Source of the DNA: Streptomyces sp. NBC_01214
GTDB lineage: Bacteria > Actinomycetota > Actinomycetes > Streptomycetales > Streptomycetaceae
Direction: 5' to 3'
DNA: 64,000 nt
NCBI RefSeq assembly: GCF_026340975.1
Contig: NZ_JAPEOS010000001.1
Coordinates: forward strand, 5,179,001 to 5,243,000
In this document: piece after piece, positions 26,695 through 36,400 of the stretch
Layout: the number at the start of each line of letters is the position of its first letter
Position numbering within the stretch: the first letter of the stretch is position 1
Program-made: the position numbers and the translations under genes
The notes under the pieces: model-generated
The model's database searches: none
Seen by the model: only the letters and a program-made list of their open reading frames with translations
Told to the model about the DNA's origin: nothing

Positions 26695-28103
26695 TTAGTA
26701 CTGCAACGGTGTTTGCTGTGATGGTTTGTTGGCTTCTGGTGGTGTGTGGCCGCGTCGTTTGTAGTGGCTGACGCGGGCTTGGTGTTGTCGTCGGTGGCGC
26801 CAGTAGGACCAGTGCATGACGTGCTGGACGGTTGCTGGTCGGCGGTGGGTGAGGCGGGTGATCAGGCGTCGGAGTTCGGGGAGGGTGAGGGGTATGAGCT
26901 GGGAGGATCCGTTTCTGCTTTCCCCGTGTCGGCCTCGCGGGCCTTCAGGACGGTGAGGCAGGCGTGGGCGGCCATGGCGAGGGTGATGTGGCGGTGCCAG
27001 CCGGGGTAGCGGCGGACTTGGTAGTCGTCCAGGCCGCATTCCTGCTTGGCGGTCTGGAAGCATTCCTCGACCGCCCACCGGCTGCCCGCGACGTGGATGA
27101 GTTCGTCGAGGGTGGTCTCGGCCGGGCAGTAGGCGATGTAGTAGGAGATCTGGTCCGGCCGGCCGACGCTTCGGCGGGCGATCACCCAGTGCCGGCGGTC
27201 CTCGCGGTGCCAGGGCCTCACCTCCACTCTCGCCCAGTCGTAGACCCGCAGGCCATGAGCGCCGTTCCCGCAGGAACGGCGCTTCCATTTCTGCCTCGCA
27301 AGGCCGTTGAACAGGTCGTGAACGGGGTGGTTCATCGCCCAGCGGGAGACCACGGTGTCGTGCCGGGTGGTGGCCATGACATGGAAGACATCCGCCCGCT
27401 CGAGCTCGGTCCGCCAGCCCTTGGAGAAGCCGTAGGCGGCGTCCGCGGTCACCCACCGGAACGGAATCTTCTCGGCGATCGCCCGGCGGACCATGGCCTT
27501 GGCGATGACCACTTTCGTCTCGAACGCGATGGTGTCCTCGATGCCGGCGGCCCGGCATCGTTCTCGGTCATCGGTCCATGACGTGGGCAGATACAGCCTG
27601 CGGTCGATCAATGTGCGGCCATGAGCACGGGCATAGGCGAGGAAGACACCGACCTGGCAGTTCTCGGTCCGGCCCGCCGTTCCCGAGTACTGGCGCTGGA
27701 CCCCGGCCGAGCGGACGCCCTTCTTCAGGAACCCGGTGTCGTCCACGATCAGGACCGCCTCAGGGTCGCCGAGATGCTCGACCGCATAGCCGCGAACGTC
27801 GTCGAGTACCTCGTCCGCGTTCCAGTCGCACCGGTTCAACAGCCGGTGCATCCGGTCGGGAGCCGCGTGACCAGCCTCCTCGGCAAGCGTCCAACCGTTC
27901 TTGCGCTCCAGCGGAGCTATCAGCCCCCGCATATAGGCAAGAGCCGACTCCCGCGGCTCCGACCTGGCAAACCGATGCACGAAACGCTCATGCAACTCGA
28001 CCAGACCCGCCGCCCACGACCCGACATCGCCACGATCTCCACCCATAACCAGGCCAACGAGCAACCTGGCCACCAGTCACGGCAAGCACCGTTGCAGTAC
28101 TAA
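26695..28103 (-). mobile_element. IS701-family insertion sequence
   Basis: The ends are inverted repeats: 26695 onwards reads TTAGTACTGCAACGGTG, and the complement of the right end (to 28103) reads the same 17 bases. The element carries one transposase (26862-28073). The flanking bases do not show a matching direct 4-bp duplication, and Ku is present only on one side, so a rearrangement after insertion is likely. A 296-bp piece identical to its right end lies at 57272-57567. Confidence 0.85.
26862..28073 (-). CDS. IS701-family transposase
   Basis: A 403-residue DDE transposase. LIVDDTGFLKKGVRSAGV carries the first catalytic Asp, FRWVTADAAYGFSKGWR the second, and VAGSRWAVEECFQTAKQECGLDDYQVR the Glu in the YREL-like motif. 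Length matches intact IS701 proteins. ATG 28073 starts close to the right inverted repeat (30 bases); a second Met (MGGDRGDVGSW) 9 residues on is an alternative. Confidence 0.93.
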   Translation of the reverse strand: MARLLVGLVMGGDRGDVGSWAAGLVELHERFVHRFARSEPRESALAYMRGLIAPLERKNGWTLAEEAGHAAPDRMHRLLNRCDWNADEVLDDVRGYAVEHLGDPEAVLIVDDTGFLKKGVRSAGVQRQYSGTAGRTENCQVGVFLAYARAHGRTLIDRRLYLPTSWTDDRERCRAAGIEDTIAFETKVVIAKAMVRRAIAEKIPFRWVTADAAYGFSKGWRTELERADVFHVMATTRHDTVVSRWAMNHPVHDLFNGLARQKWKRRSCGNGAHGLRVYDWARVEVRPWHREDRRHWVIARRSVGRPDQISYYIAYCPAETTLDELIHVAGSRWAVEECFQTAKQECGLDDYQVRRYPGWHRHITLAMAAHACLTVLKAREADTGKAETDPPSSYPSPSPNSDA

Positions 28104-28135
28104 GGGTGGCGGCTCTGGCCCTCCAGCCTGGTCGG

Positions 28136-29998
28136 TCAGTGCCAGTCGATGTCGGACAGGTCCTCGAGTGGAGTACGGGCGGCGAGTGATTCGGGCACTG
28201 AGAGGGTGTCGGCGTTGCGCAGTGCGGCGGAGAAGCGGAATCGGCCCCTTGCTTCGACCTCGCTCAGTGTGACCTGGAAGACGCGGAACTCGTCGAGTTC
28301 TAGGGCTTCAAGGCGGTTGAGGTTCTGGGTGAGCATGAATGCCTTGGCCTTGAGCTGGCCCTGTTCGACGTAGGCGAGGACCTTGAAGAATGCGCGTGGG
28401 AGCTGGGTGCCGCGGTAGACGCGGTCGTCTTCCTGGAAGACCGGACCGCCGAAGGCGCTGACCTTGAGGTCGTCGATCTCGGCTTCGGCGAACAGGGCGT
28501 CTTCGAGCTGGCCCCAGAGGCCGCCCTTGCTGGACTGGTTGAAGTCTTCGATCTGGGGGGTGATATTGGTGTAGAAGAAGGAGTCCTTGTTGGCCTTCTT
28601 GGCCTCCAGGGGTGCTCCCCACAGCAGGTCGGCGCGTCGGGCGAGGTGGCCGCGGTCAAGTGGGTTGTCTTCGTATAGCTCGTTGCCGATCTGCGCGTCG
28701 TCGGGCAGGCGGGGATCCTTGACGAATCTGATGCCTCGGCGGGGCAGTCTCTGGATGGTGGCGCCGTCGATGTTCCAGGCCACCCAGAACGCGAATCCTC
28801 TGACGCCGTTGAGGGCGAGGGAGAAGTGGGTGTAGGGGATGACGTCGGTTCCGTCGAGTTCGACGGCGTCGTCCTTGACTGCGGCGGTCAGACGCGGGGT
28901 GTCGATCCGTACGCCGAGGAAGTCGGGGTCGTAGCCCTGGACGACGACCGCTTCTTCGACGGACGGGGGCTTGAGAGTGATCTCGAGTTTCTCGAAGACC
29001 GAGCGTGGCAGGCAGGCGAGGGCATGTTCGTCGGAACTGAACTCGTCCTCGCCTCCGAAGTGGAGGCCTGCCAGCACGTTGCCCGGCCGGCCGTTGCCGG
29101 ACTTGAACATCCACACGGCGCCAGAGTCGCCGCCCTGGCTGACCTCTCCATTGGCTGGGCGGTTCGCCGGGTCGGGTTCGATCTCGAAGCAGCCGATGTT
29201 CCGCAGGCCCACCGTTTCGCCGTAGTCGAGTTGTGCAAGGGTTTCGATGCGGCGGACCACGCCGTGGGTGACTCCGGTGGTGCGACCGCTCTTGATGACC
29301 TTGTCGCCGAGTTCTGGCTCGCCGAGCTCTTCGGGGACGACGTCGAGTTCCAGGATCTCCTGGACGAATCGGCGGTCCTCGATGGTCGCGACGGCGCAGT
29401 CGCCGGCCATTCCGAGGTGGGAGCGCTTGAGGGTGCCCAGGCGGTTCTGGGCGATGCGGTTGTCGTCGTGGGGTCCGGGCTGCACCACCACTTCGCCCAG
29501 TTCGCCGTCCTCGCCGTGTAGGACATGCCAGTTACTCAGTACCAGGGGAGTGCCGTCGTTCTTGTCGAAGACGATGCAGCCGATCGTGCCCGCGGACACT
29601 TCCTCGTGCCCGACACTGACACCGGGAGCGATTGGGTCCAGGCGCCGCTTGCGGGTCGGGCTCTCCGCCTCGGCCACCACCTGGAACTGCGGCTTGTAGC
29701 TGCGCTGGATGACATCGGTCGGCACCTCGACCCCGTCGACCCTGATGGTCTCGGGGATCATGATGGTCTCCAGCTCCTCCAGGACCTCCGGCTCTGCCTT
29801 CGTACCCACCGTGAACTGGAGCGTGAGTTCCTTGGTTCGTTTCCCGCCCTGTTCGCGGTAGCCGATCCCGATGCTGTTCACGTTCGGATCGGTGAGATAG
29901 GTGTGGCCCTTGGTCCGGATGAACTGCCGGAGGGCGTCGATGCGCGCGTCCTGCCCAGGCATGGTCCTGGAGGCAGCGGTCTTCTTCCTGGGCGGCAT
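28136..29998 (-). CDS. Trypsin-like peptidase fused to a DNA/RNA non-specific endonuclease
   Basis: A 620-residue two-domain protein with no signal peptide, so probably cytoplasmic. Residues about 120-345 form a trypsin-like peptidase: His in LSNWHVLH (H158), Asp in MAGDCAVATI (D200), Ser in SQGGDSGAVWM (S292). Residues about 370-600 match the NUC1/Endonuclease_NS nuclease: the DRGH motif (448-451, catalytic His) and NITPQ (478-482, metal-binding Asn). The start at ATG 29998 has GGGA upstream; an open extension to 30346 is low-complexity. A peptidase fused to a toxic nuclease suggests proteolytic activation or self-processing, as in bacterial conflict systems. The domain calls are firm; the role is inference. 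Confidence 0.88.
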   Translation of the reverse strand: MPPRKKTAASRTMPGQDARIDALRQFIRTKGHTYLTDPNVNSIGIGYREQGGKRTKELTLQFTVGTKAEPEVLEELETIMIPETIRVDGVEVPTDVIQRSYKPQFQVVAEAESPTRKRRLDPIAPGVSVGHEEVSAGTIGCIVFDKNDGTPLVLSNWHVLHGEDGELGEVVVQPGPHDDNRIAQNRLGTLKRSHLGMAGDCAVATIEDRRFVQEILELDVVPEELGEPELGDKVIKSGRTTGVTHGVVRRIETLAQLDYGETVGLRNIGCFEIEPDPANRPANGEVSQGGDSGAVWMFKSGNGRPGNVLAGLHFGGEDEFSSDEHALACLPRSVFEKLEITLKPPSVEEAVVVQGYDPDFLGVRIDTPRLTAAVKDDAVELDGTDVIPYTHFSLALNGVRGFAFWVAWNIDGATIQRLPRRGIRFVKDPRLPDDAQIGNELYEDNPLDRGHLARRADLLWGAPLEAKKANKDSFFYTNITPQIEDFNQSSKGGLWGQLEDALFAEAEIDDLKVSAFGGPVFQEDDRVYRGTQLPRAFFKVLAYVEQGQLKAKAFMLTQNLNRLEALELDEFRVFQVTLSEVEARGRFRFSAALRNADTLSVPESLAARTPLEDLSDIDWH

Positions 29999-30286
29999 AC
30001 GGATCCCTTTCACGGAGGCGTACGGGTACGTGCTGCGTTGGGATCTGGGGTGGCGCCGCCGGCTCCGTCGGGCTCTGGGGCGTGCGCATCGCGCCCGCCA
30101 GGGAGCGAAAGCCTGTGCGGAGCGGCGTGCCTGGATGCTGTGGCATGAACAGGCCACGGCCACCCCATCGGCACTCAATGTGAACAAAAGGGGACTTTCC
30201 GTACATATTGGAGTGTAGGGCAGCAACCACCGTAACGAGGCCCCGGCCACGCCCGGCGGTACTTGCGGGACGCCGTCGGCGTGGCC

Positions 30287-30333
30287 GTGTACATCAGCAC
30301 CTACAGCCAAGGCGAGGTGTCCCGCTCCGCTAG
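30287..30333 (+). pseudogene. Possible 5' end of the interrupted cas6e
   Basis: From GTG 30287 the frame reads VYISTYSQGEVSRSA up to the IS5 insertion point. Cas6e proteins of actinobacteria start in a similar way (MYL-S/T-...), and the residue count to the KLL motif fits. The frame does not join exactly to the right-hand part (one-base mismatch), so this is only a suggestion. Confidence 0.3.
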
Positions 30334-31225
30334 GAGTTGTCGTCAAAGTGTCACGCCCACATCAGGAGCGAGGCGAGGGTGACGGCTGCTTGGTAGGCCT
30401 GGGCGGTCTTGTCGTATCTGGTCGCGATGCCGCGCCATTGCTTGAGTCGGTTGAAGCACCGTTCCACCACGTTGCGGTGCTTGTAGACCTGCTTGTCGAA
30501 GGCCGGCGGCCGGCCGCCCCGGCTGCCGCGCCGCGCACGGTTGCGGACCTGATCGGACCGTTCCGGGATCGTGTGCGTGATGCCGCGGCGCCGCAGCCAA
30601 GTACGGATGGCCTTCGAGCTGTAGCCCTTGTCGCCGATGACGTGGTCGGGCCGGATGCGCGGTCGGCCCGGTCCGGTCCGGGGCACTCGTATCGCGTCCA
30701 TCACGGCGGTGAACTGGGTGCAGTCGTTCGTGTTCCCACCGGTCAGGACGAACGCGAGGGGTCTGCCCGTGCCGTCGCAGGCCAGGTGGATCTTGCTGGT
30801 CAGTCCGCCGCGGGACCGGCCGAGGGCCGGGCTGCGGAGCCCCCTTTTCGGGCCCCGGCCGCGTGCTGGTGGGCACGGACAACGGTGGAGTCCACCGAGA
30901 CCAGCCACTCGATGTCGCCTGCCGCGTCTGCTTGCGCCTGCGCGGCCTGGAGCATCCGATCGAAGGTTCCGTCAGCTGCCCACCTGCGGAAGCGGGTGTG
31001 GAGGCTGGCCCACGACCCGTACCGGTCAGGCACGTCCCGCCAGGCGACCCCGGTCCGGAACTTCCACACGATCCCGTTCAGGATCGTCCGGTCGTCCAGC
31101 CGCGGCCGCCCCAGCACAGGCCGAGGCAGCAACGGCTGCACCAGTTCCCACTCGGCGTCCGACAGTTCATGGCGACGTATCACCCAACCATGATCCACAA
31201 TGCAAGATCGCTTTGACGACAGACC
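30334..31225 (-). mobile_element. IS5-family insertion sequence, copy 1 (892 bp)
   Basis: The ends are imperfect inverted repeats (GAGTTGTCGTCAAAGTG at the left, GGTCTGTCGTCAAAG at the right, read inwards). A 4-bp CTAG is duplicated at both sides (30330-30333 and 31226-31229). The sequence is almost identical to copy 2 at 62352-63241 but lies in the opposite orientation and is 2 bases longer, because of one extra A and one extra G at 30840-30848. It interrupts a cas6e gene. Confidence 0.93.
30351..31198 (-). CDS. IS5-family transposase in two frames (possible -1 frameshift at A_AAA_G)
   Basis: Frame one (31198 to about 30845) starts MDHGWVIRRHELSDAEWE and holds LVSVDSTVVRAHQHAAGARK with the first catalytic Asp. 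Frame two, shifted by -1, continues GLRSPALGRSRGGLTSKIH, GDKGYSSKAIRTWLRRRG (second Asp) and VERCFNRLKQWRGI (Glu), ending at 30351. At the junction the minus strand reads CGA AAA GGG GGC; slipping back one base on A_AAA_G would join the two frames. In copy 2 the same place has AAA GGGG and a single uninterrupted frame. So copy 1 either uses programmed frameshifting or carries a 2-base insertion. Confidence 0.85.
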
Positions 31226-31862
31226 CTAGGGCGCCCGAAAACTCCTAGGCTCCGAGCAGGTCGTGCACGCCGCTGTCCTTGGCGTTACGTCCTATCATGA
31301 TGCCCCCGGCCGGAGCTTGTGGCGCCTGGACCCCGACGACAAGCACATGCCGAACCTGTACGCGGTCACCCAGGTCGAACCCGACTGGACTGCCTTGGTC
31401 GAACAGGCAGGCTGGGCCATCGACGTCCCCTCCGCGCGGCCGGCCGTCGCCGACTACAAACCGCTCCTGGATCGCCTGGACGTCGGGCAGACCTACCGGT
31501 TCCGACTGTCGGCCAAACCCGTCCACTACATCCCGCACGCAGGGCCCGCGTGTCCCAGGTCCGGATGGCCGACTACGGCTGCCTCGCGGACGTCAGGTCG
31601 CATGCCGCAGCGCAGCCCAGCGGCTCGATTGGATAAGCGGCCACAACGGGTGGTACGGGTTCACCATCACGGAGATCCCTGCACCCGCCGGGTCGGCTCC
31701 CGTGATCGATCCACTCGACTTGATCGACGGTGCGGAACCCGACCCGGCTCTTCCCGTCCTCGACGTGAAGGGCACCCGCGCGCGCCGGGCCGTGTTCTCC
31801 AAGGCGGCGACCGACTGGAGCGTCACCAGCCTGGCCGGGGTGAGGACGAAGGCCAACCGCCG
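31226..31862 (+). pseudogene. cas6e: Decayed type I-E cas6e (cse3), interrupted by IS5
   Basis: Cas6e cuts CRISPR precursor RNA in type I-E systems. Right after the IS5 end the frame reads GARKLLGSEQVVHAAVL, then GRSLWRLD, WTALVEQAGWAID, YKPLLDRLDVGQTYRFRLSAK and PVHYI, which closely follow actinobacterial Cas6e (GARKLL...MHAAVL, RVLWRLD, LVEQAGW, FRLTANPVHS). At about 31550 the frame shifts; the continuation GRQVACRSAAQRLDWISGHN matches the QxAWLLxRxxxxGF region. The gene then stops in an IS5 fragment near 31860, losing the Gly-rich C-terminus. No other cas gene or repeat array is in the window. Confidence 0.75.
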
Positions 31863-32195
31863 GCAGCGTGCTGATTTGTATGGACGATGGTGGAGTCCAC
31901 AGATACGACCCGGTCCAGATCCTCCTCCGCATCGGCCTCGGTGAGCAGGGCGTCGAAGACGCGCTCCCATGTTCCGTCGATCGCCGACATCAGCAGCCGG
32001 CAGTGGGTGTCGTTCCATGAAGCGAACCGCTCGGGCAGGTCCAGCTGGGGAGTACCCGTGCGGTACTTGAACGCAATCGCGTCGATCACCCGCCGGTGAT
32101 CCCGCCACCGCCCACCCCGTATCGGTGACCAGTCCGGCACAACGGCTCAATCCGCGCCCAGTGCACATCGGTCGACGGAACACATCAGCCAACGA
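31860..32195 (-). pseudogene. IS5-family transposase fragment
   Basis: The minus strand encodes the N-terminal half of another IS5-type transposase: RGGRWRDHRRVIDAIAFKYR, DGTWERVFDALLTEADAEED and VVSVDSTIVHTNQHAAGG with the first Asp. The very N-terminus (TDVHWARIEPL, to about 32190) is in a different frame, and the C-terminal half is absent. It cuts off the 3' end of cas6e. Confidence 0.8.
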
Positions 32196-32749
32196 TCAGA
32201 CGATCGGCAAGAAGCGCCCTGGACGGGGGCGTCGTACAGCGCCGTCGGCCCCTTCTCCACTCCACCCCGGTGTCTGCGAGACCGGTGATCCGACGTGCGG
32301 TTAGCCGGCCCGCTTCTCTCCCGCCGGATGGCGACGCGCCCCCACCGTCCTCGGGTAGCGTCGGTGTTCGACGTATGCCAGGGGGAAAGCATCACAGGTG
32401 CCGGGAGCCGGGCGAAGGGAGCCGAGGTTGGTGAGCCCGTTCGTGAGGAAGGAGTTGTCGATGAACTGGCTGCTGTTGCGCCTCGCGACCTACTGCAGTG
32501 AGGGCCCGCCCTGGGGCTTGCCCGAGAAGAACTCCGATACCTCCGGCCAACGCGTGATCGGCCGAGCAACTGGGCACCGGACGAGGAATCCGATGGGACG
32601 AAGGCGTACGCGCAGCGCGAATGTGGCGGGCGTCGGAGGATCGGGGAAACCACAATGAAGCGCCCTCGATCTACCTGCCTTCGACCTACCCGGGAAATTC
32701 GACAGTGGAGCAAGGTTTTGCCTCAACCAGGTGGGTTCGGGGCGGTACT
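32196..32749. other. Stretch without a recognisable gene
   Basis: No frame has both protein-like composition and a supported start. One plus frame (about 32430-32655) includes SMNWLLLRLATYC but then loses sense. The stretch probably holds the promoter of the HAD gene at 32750. Confidence 0.35.
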
Positions 32750-33484
32750 GTGACCGAGGAGCCTGTACAGGGAAGCCCTGCGACCAGGGGATGGGTGGCA
32801 GGAGCTGTGCGAGGGGTGCTGTTCGACTTCTCCGGGACGCTGTTCGGCCGGCTCCCGGGACATGACTGGCTGTTCGAGAGTACCGGCGGACCGATCCCCG
32901 CGGTGGACCAGAATCTGCGGGCACAGATCGTGCACACGTTGCGCCACCCCGATGTTGTGGTTGCGCGGATGAACACTGCCCAGCGGGCCGACTGGGCGGC
33001 ACGTGACCTGTCCGCCGCTGCCAACCACCGCGCATATGAAGCCTTGTTCCGGCTGGCCGGACTCACCGATGCCGAGGTGCTCGCCTCCGTCTTCCGCCGA
33101 CTCAACGACCCCGGCAGCTGGTTCCCCTATGCAGACACCCGCCCCGCTTTGCAGCGCCTGAAGGTGGCGGGAGTCCGCGTCGGCGTGCTCAGCAACATCG
33201 CATGGGACATCCGGACGGCGTTCGCACGGCACGGGCTCGACCCGTTCGTCGACATGTTCGTGTTGTCGTGTGAGGAGGGCCGCTGCAAGCCCGATCCCGG
33301 GATGTTCACCGACGCGTGCGAACGACTCGGAGCGAGCCCGGCGCAGTGCCTGCTCGTCGGGGACGACCCGGTGACCGACGGTGGCGCCACGGCCGCCGGG
33401 CTCGGCTACGCCCACGTGGCGACCGGCCCGGTGGGGGTGCGGCCGCCGGTGCTGCTCGACGCCCTGGCCAACTGGCAGCTGTGA
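32750..33484 (+). CDS. HAD family hydrolase
   Basis: A 244-residue haloacid-dehalogenase-like phosphatase from GTG 32750. The four motifs are visible: VLFDFSGTLFG (nucleophile Asp), GVLSNIAWDIR (Ser/Asn), RCKPDPGMF (Lys) and VGDDPVTDGGATAAG (acidic pair). The cap domain (about residues 40-115) sits between motifs I and II, as in subclass I. It is convergent with the TIR-STAND gene, with only 3 bases between the stops. Substrate unknown; members near conflict genes sometimes act on nucleotides. Confidence 0.9.
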   Translation: MTEEPVQGSPATRGWVAGAVRGVLFDFSGTLFGRLPGHDWLFESTGGPIPAVDQNLRAQIVHTLRHPDVVVARMNTAQRADWAARDLSAAANHRAYEALFRLAGLTDAEVLASVFRRLNDPGSWFPYADTRPALQRLKVAGVRVGVLSNIAWDIRTAFARHGLDPFVDMFVLSCEEGRCKPDPGMFTDACERLGASPAQCLLVGDDPVTDGGATAAGLGYAHVATGPVGVRPPVLLDALANWQL

Positions 33485-33487
33485 GCG

Positions 33488-36400
33488 TCATCGCGCGCGC
33501 AGACGTGCCTCGTGGATGAGCGCCGCCAGATCCGCCTGCGCTCTGGTGCCGGGGACGGGTTGGCGCGACCCGTCGGAGAGGTCCCAGCACCAGACGCTGC
33601 CGTCCTCGGACGCTGTGGCCACCAGGTGTTCGTCAAGCCACAGCGCCTGCCGGAGCGGCTTTCCATGCCCGATCAGTTCGGTGAGTTGCGATCCGGTGTG
33701 GGCGTCCCAGACGCGTGTCGTCTCATCGGCTGAGGCCGAGAGGAGTCGATTTCCTGAGGGCGACCAGGCGACGGAGTGGACAGCGGACCGATGGCCGGTC
33801 AGCGGGGACTCTCGTTCCGTGCGGATGTGGTGGCTGGTGCCGTCTGTGGCGATGCGGAGGACCAGCAACTGTCCGTCGGTACAGCCCAACGCCAGCCGTT
33901 CACCGGCGGGGTGCCAGGCCAGGCTGGTAAACACCTTCGAGGTGCGGTACTCGGCGAGGGTTCCGGTCAGAGAGTTGAGCGTGATCAGATTGTCCTGCCC
34001 GGCGACCGCGAACACATGCCCGAACGGGCGCCAGGCCGTTGCCCGCAGGAAGCTCTGGTGCATACTCCACGCGCCGGCGGGCTGCAGATTCCCGTCCCGG
34101 TCGTAGACCCTCGGCCTCCAGGTGCGGTCTCGAGAGGCGACGGCGAGCAGGGTGCCGTCGGCCGACCACTGCGCGTCGTGCACGCCGTCGTGGGCATCGT
34201 CGAGCACGGCGACAGTGTGCAGCGACGTGCCGTCGCCGCGCCGCAGGATGCGTACGGTGCCGTTCGCGGAACCGACGAGCAGCCGGGTGCCGTCGGGCGA
34301 CCAGGCGAGCGATTCCGTACGGTCGGGGTACCACACGCGGACAACGGTTCCGCCACCCGGCATGATGCCCACCGGGGCGGTGCGGGAGCTGCCCCGGGGG
34401 TTTTGGTGATCGTTCTGTTCCTCGGCGAGGGCAAGGACACGGGTCGTCGGGCACCAGGCCATGGCACACACGGGTCCGCGGCCGGTGATCGTGGTAATGA
34501 TCGGGTCGGATCCGAGCGCCCAGATGCGTGCCCGGCCGTCGTCGGAGCCACTGAGGAGGCGGTCCCCCGCATGCGACCAGGCGACGTCACACACCCCCTG
34601 GTCGTGTCCGTGTAGGCGCAGGATGCTGCGGGGACCGTCAGCCTCGTGAGTGACATTCCAGATCCGCACCGTGGCGTCGGCGGACGCGGAGGCGAGGTTG
34701 CATCCTGAGGGTGACCACGCCACCCTGCGGACCTGGTCCGAGTGTCCGCGTCCGGTCTCCGGCGGGTCGTCGCCGTCGCCGTTCATGACCGAGGTCCTGT
34801 GGCCTTGGTCCCCGAGGGCCAGACGCCGGCCGCCGGGAGAGAAGCGCACGGAGCGTACCGTTTGCGGGTTCTCGTTTCCCCGATACGGGTGCAGGGTTCG
34901 GACCGGGGTTTCGTTGGTCAGGTCGTGACGGTCGATCAGGCCGTCGTCGCGTGCCGCCACCACCTGCTGACCGTCGGGTGAGATGTCTGCGTCCCACAGC
35001 CGTACGGGTTTGCCCGCAGTGTCCACGCTGCGCAGTGTTCGCGACGGTTCGCGGGTGCCGCCGTGGATGTTCCACAGATGGGCCCCGCCGTCGGCGCACG
35101 CGACCAGTAGTCGCTTCCCGGTGGCATCGAAGCGCACGGACCACGGGCGGTCGGGTAGTAGCATCAGGCCTACTTCCCGGCCCTCGAGCACAGACCACAG
35201 CCTTACCGTTTCGTCCGTGGCGGCAGAGGCGATCAGCTTGCCGTCGGGTGACCAGGCGACGGATCGCACCCACCCGGGGTTGCCGCCCTTGCGTTCCCTG
35301 CCGTGGGTGAAACAGGCCACGCACTCGCCGCTCTCGGCGTCCCACACGCGTACGGTGCCGTCCTTGGAGCCGGTCGCGACACTGCGGTCATCGGGCGACC
35401 ACGCCACGCCCCATACTCCGCCTTCGTGCCCGTCGAGCAGCCGCAGCCGCCGCCCTACGGCCATGGCGTGCTGGAGAGTCCGGCGCCACCGGTCGAGGTT
35501 CGGCGCGTGCAGCAACAGCCGGACCATGACATTGCCCCGGTCCGGTCCGCCTGTAAGCAGCTGCAGCGCGTCCTGGGGGCTGTCACCCAGGGCAATGGCG
35601 GCGCGGTCGACTTCGTCGTCCGCGATGCGTTGCAGGGAACGGCCTACCAGAGTGTGTGCCGTTTCGGAGAACTGGAGCTCCCGCATGGCCTCGGCCAGCG
35701 CTGGCCAGTACGGTTCGAGCGGATCGTCATGCCGACCGTCGGCGAACGACGGGGACAGCGCGATGAGGAGCCCCATCAGGCGTGAGGCAGGCACGAGTTG
35801 GTCGGCCAGTCGGCCGAACCTGGCCCAATGGGTGGCGATTTCCTCCACGTCGCGGCGTGCACGGAGGGCGACGTGGTCACGCTGCAGCGCCTCGTACAGC
35901 CGAGGCCAGTGGGCGAAGAGGCTCTCGTGGGCGACGTCGAGCGCGTCCTGGACCAGTCCGTCCCAGCCCGACGCCTCGGTCCGGGTGCCGGGATGACGCG
36001 TGGTGGTCAGCACCCGGCAGGCGACGAAGGGCTGTAGCAACGTGCGCTCTGCGTCCGACAATTCGATCGTCGCCACGGTCCGCCGGGTGTACTTGCCCGT
36101 CTCGTCCACCGACACCAGCCGGCGCAGGGAGCGCAGCACGGTGCGCTCCGCATCGCGAGGGAGGGGCCACCCTCCGTTCTCGTTCCGCACCAGGCTCCGT
36201 GCCGTGACGAACGCTTCCTCGGCCTGCATCCTAAGGACGTCCTGCACCCGTCCCGAAGCCTCGTACTCGGCCCGGGTGATGGCCCGAGGCGCCCCTCGCC
36301 CGCCCTTGTTGACGTGGCGCCACAGTCGCTCGAGCGCGAAGGCCAGCAGGGGCAGCGAATCCCCGGTCGCGTCTTCCTGCAGGAGCCCCATGGCCGGCTC

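Noticed and set aside
28136..30346. Longer nuclease protein of 736 residues starting at 30346
   Set aside because: The first 116 residues are Arg-rich without family resemblance, and the ATG at 29998 has its own ribosome binding site.
31226..32749. Possible CRISPR array near the cas6e remnant
   Set aside because: I looked for regularly spaced repeats of 28-37 bases around the remnant and saw none; short GTCGGCCCC-like matches near 32227 are single.
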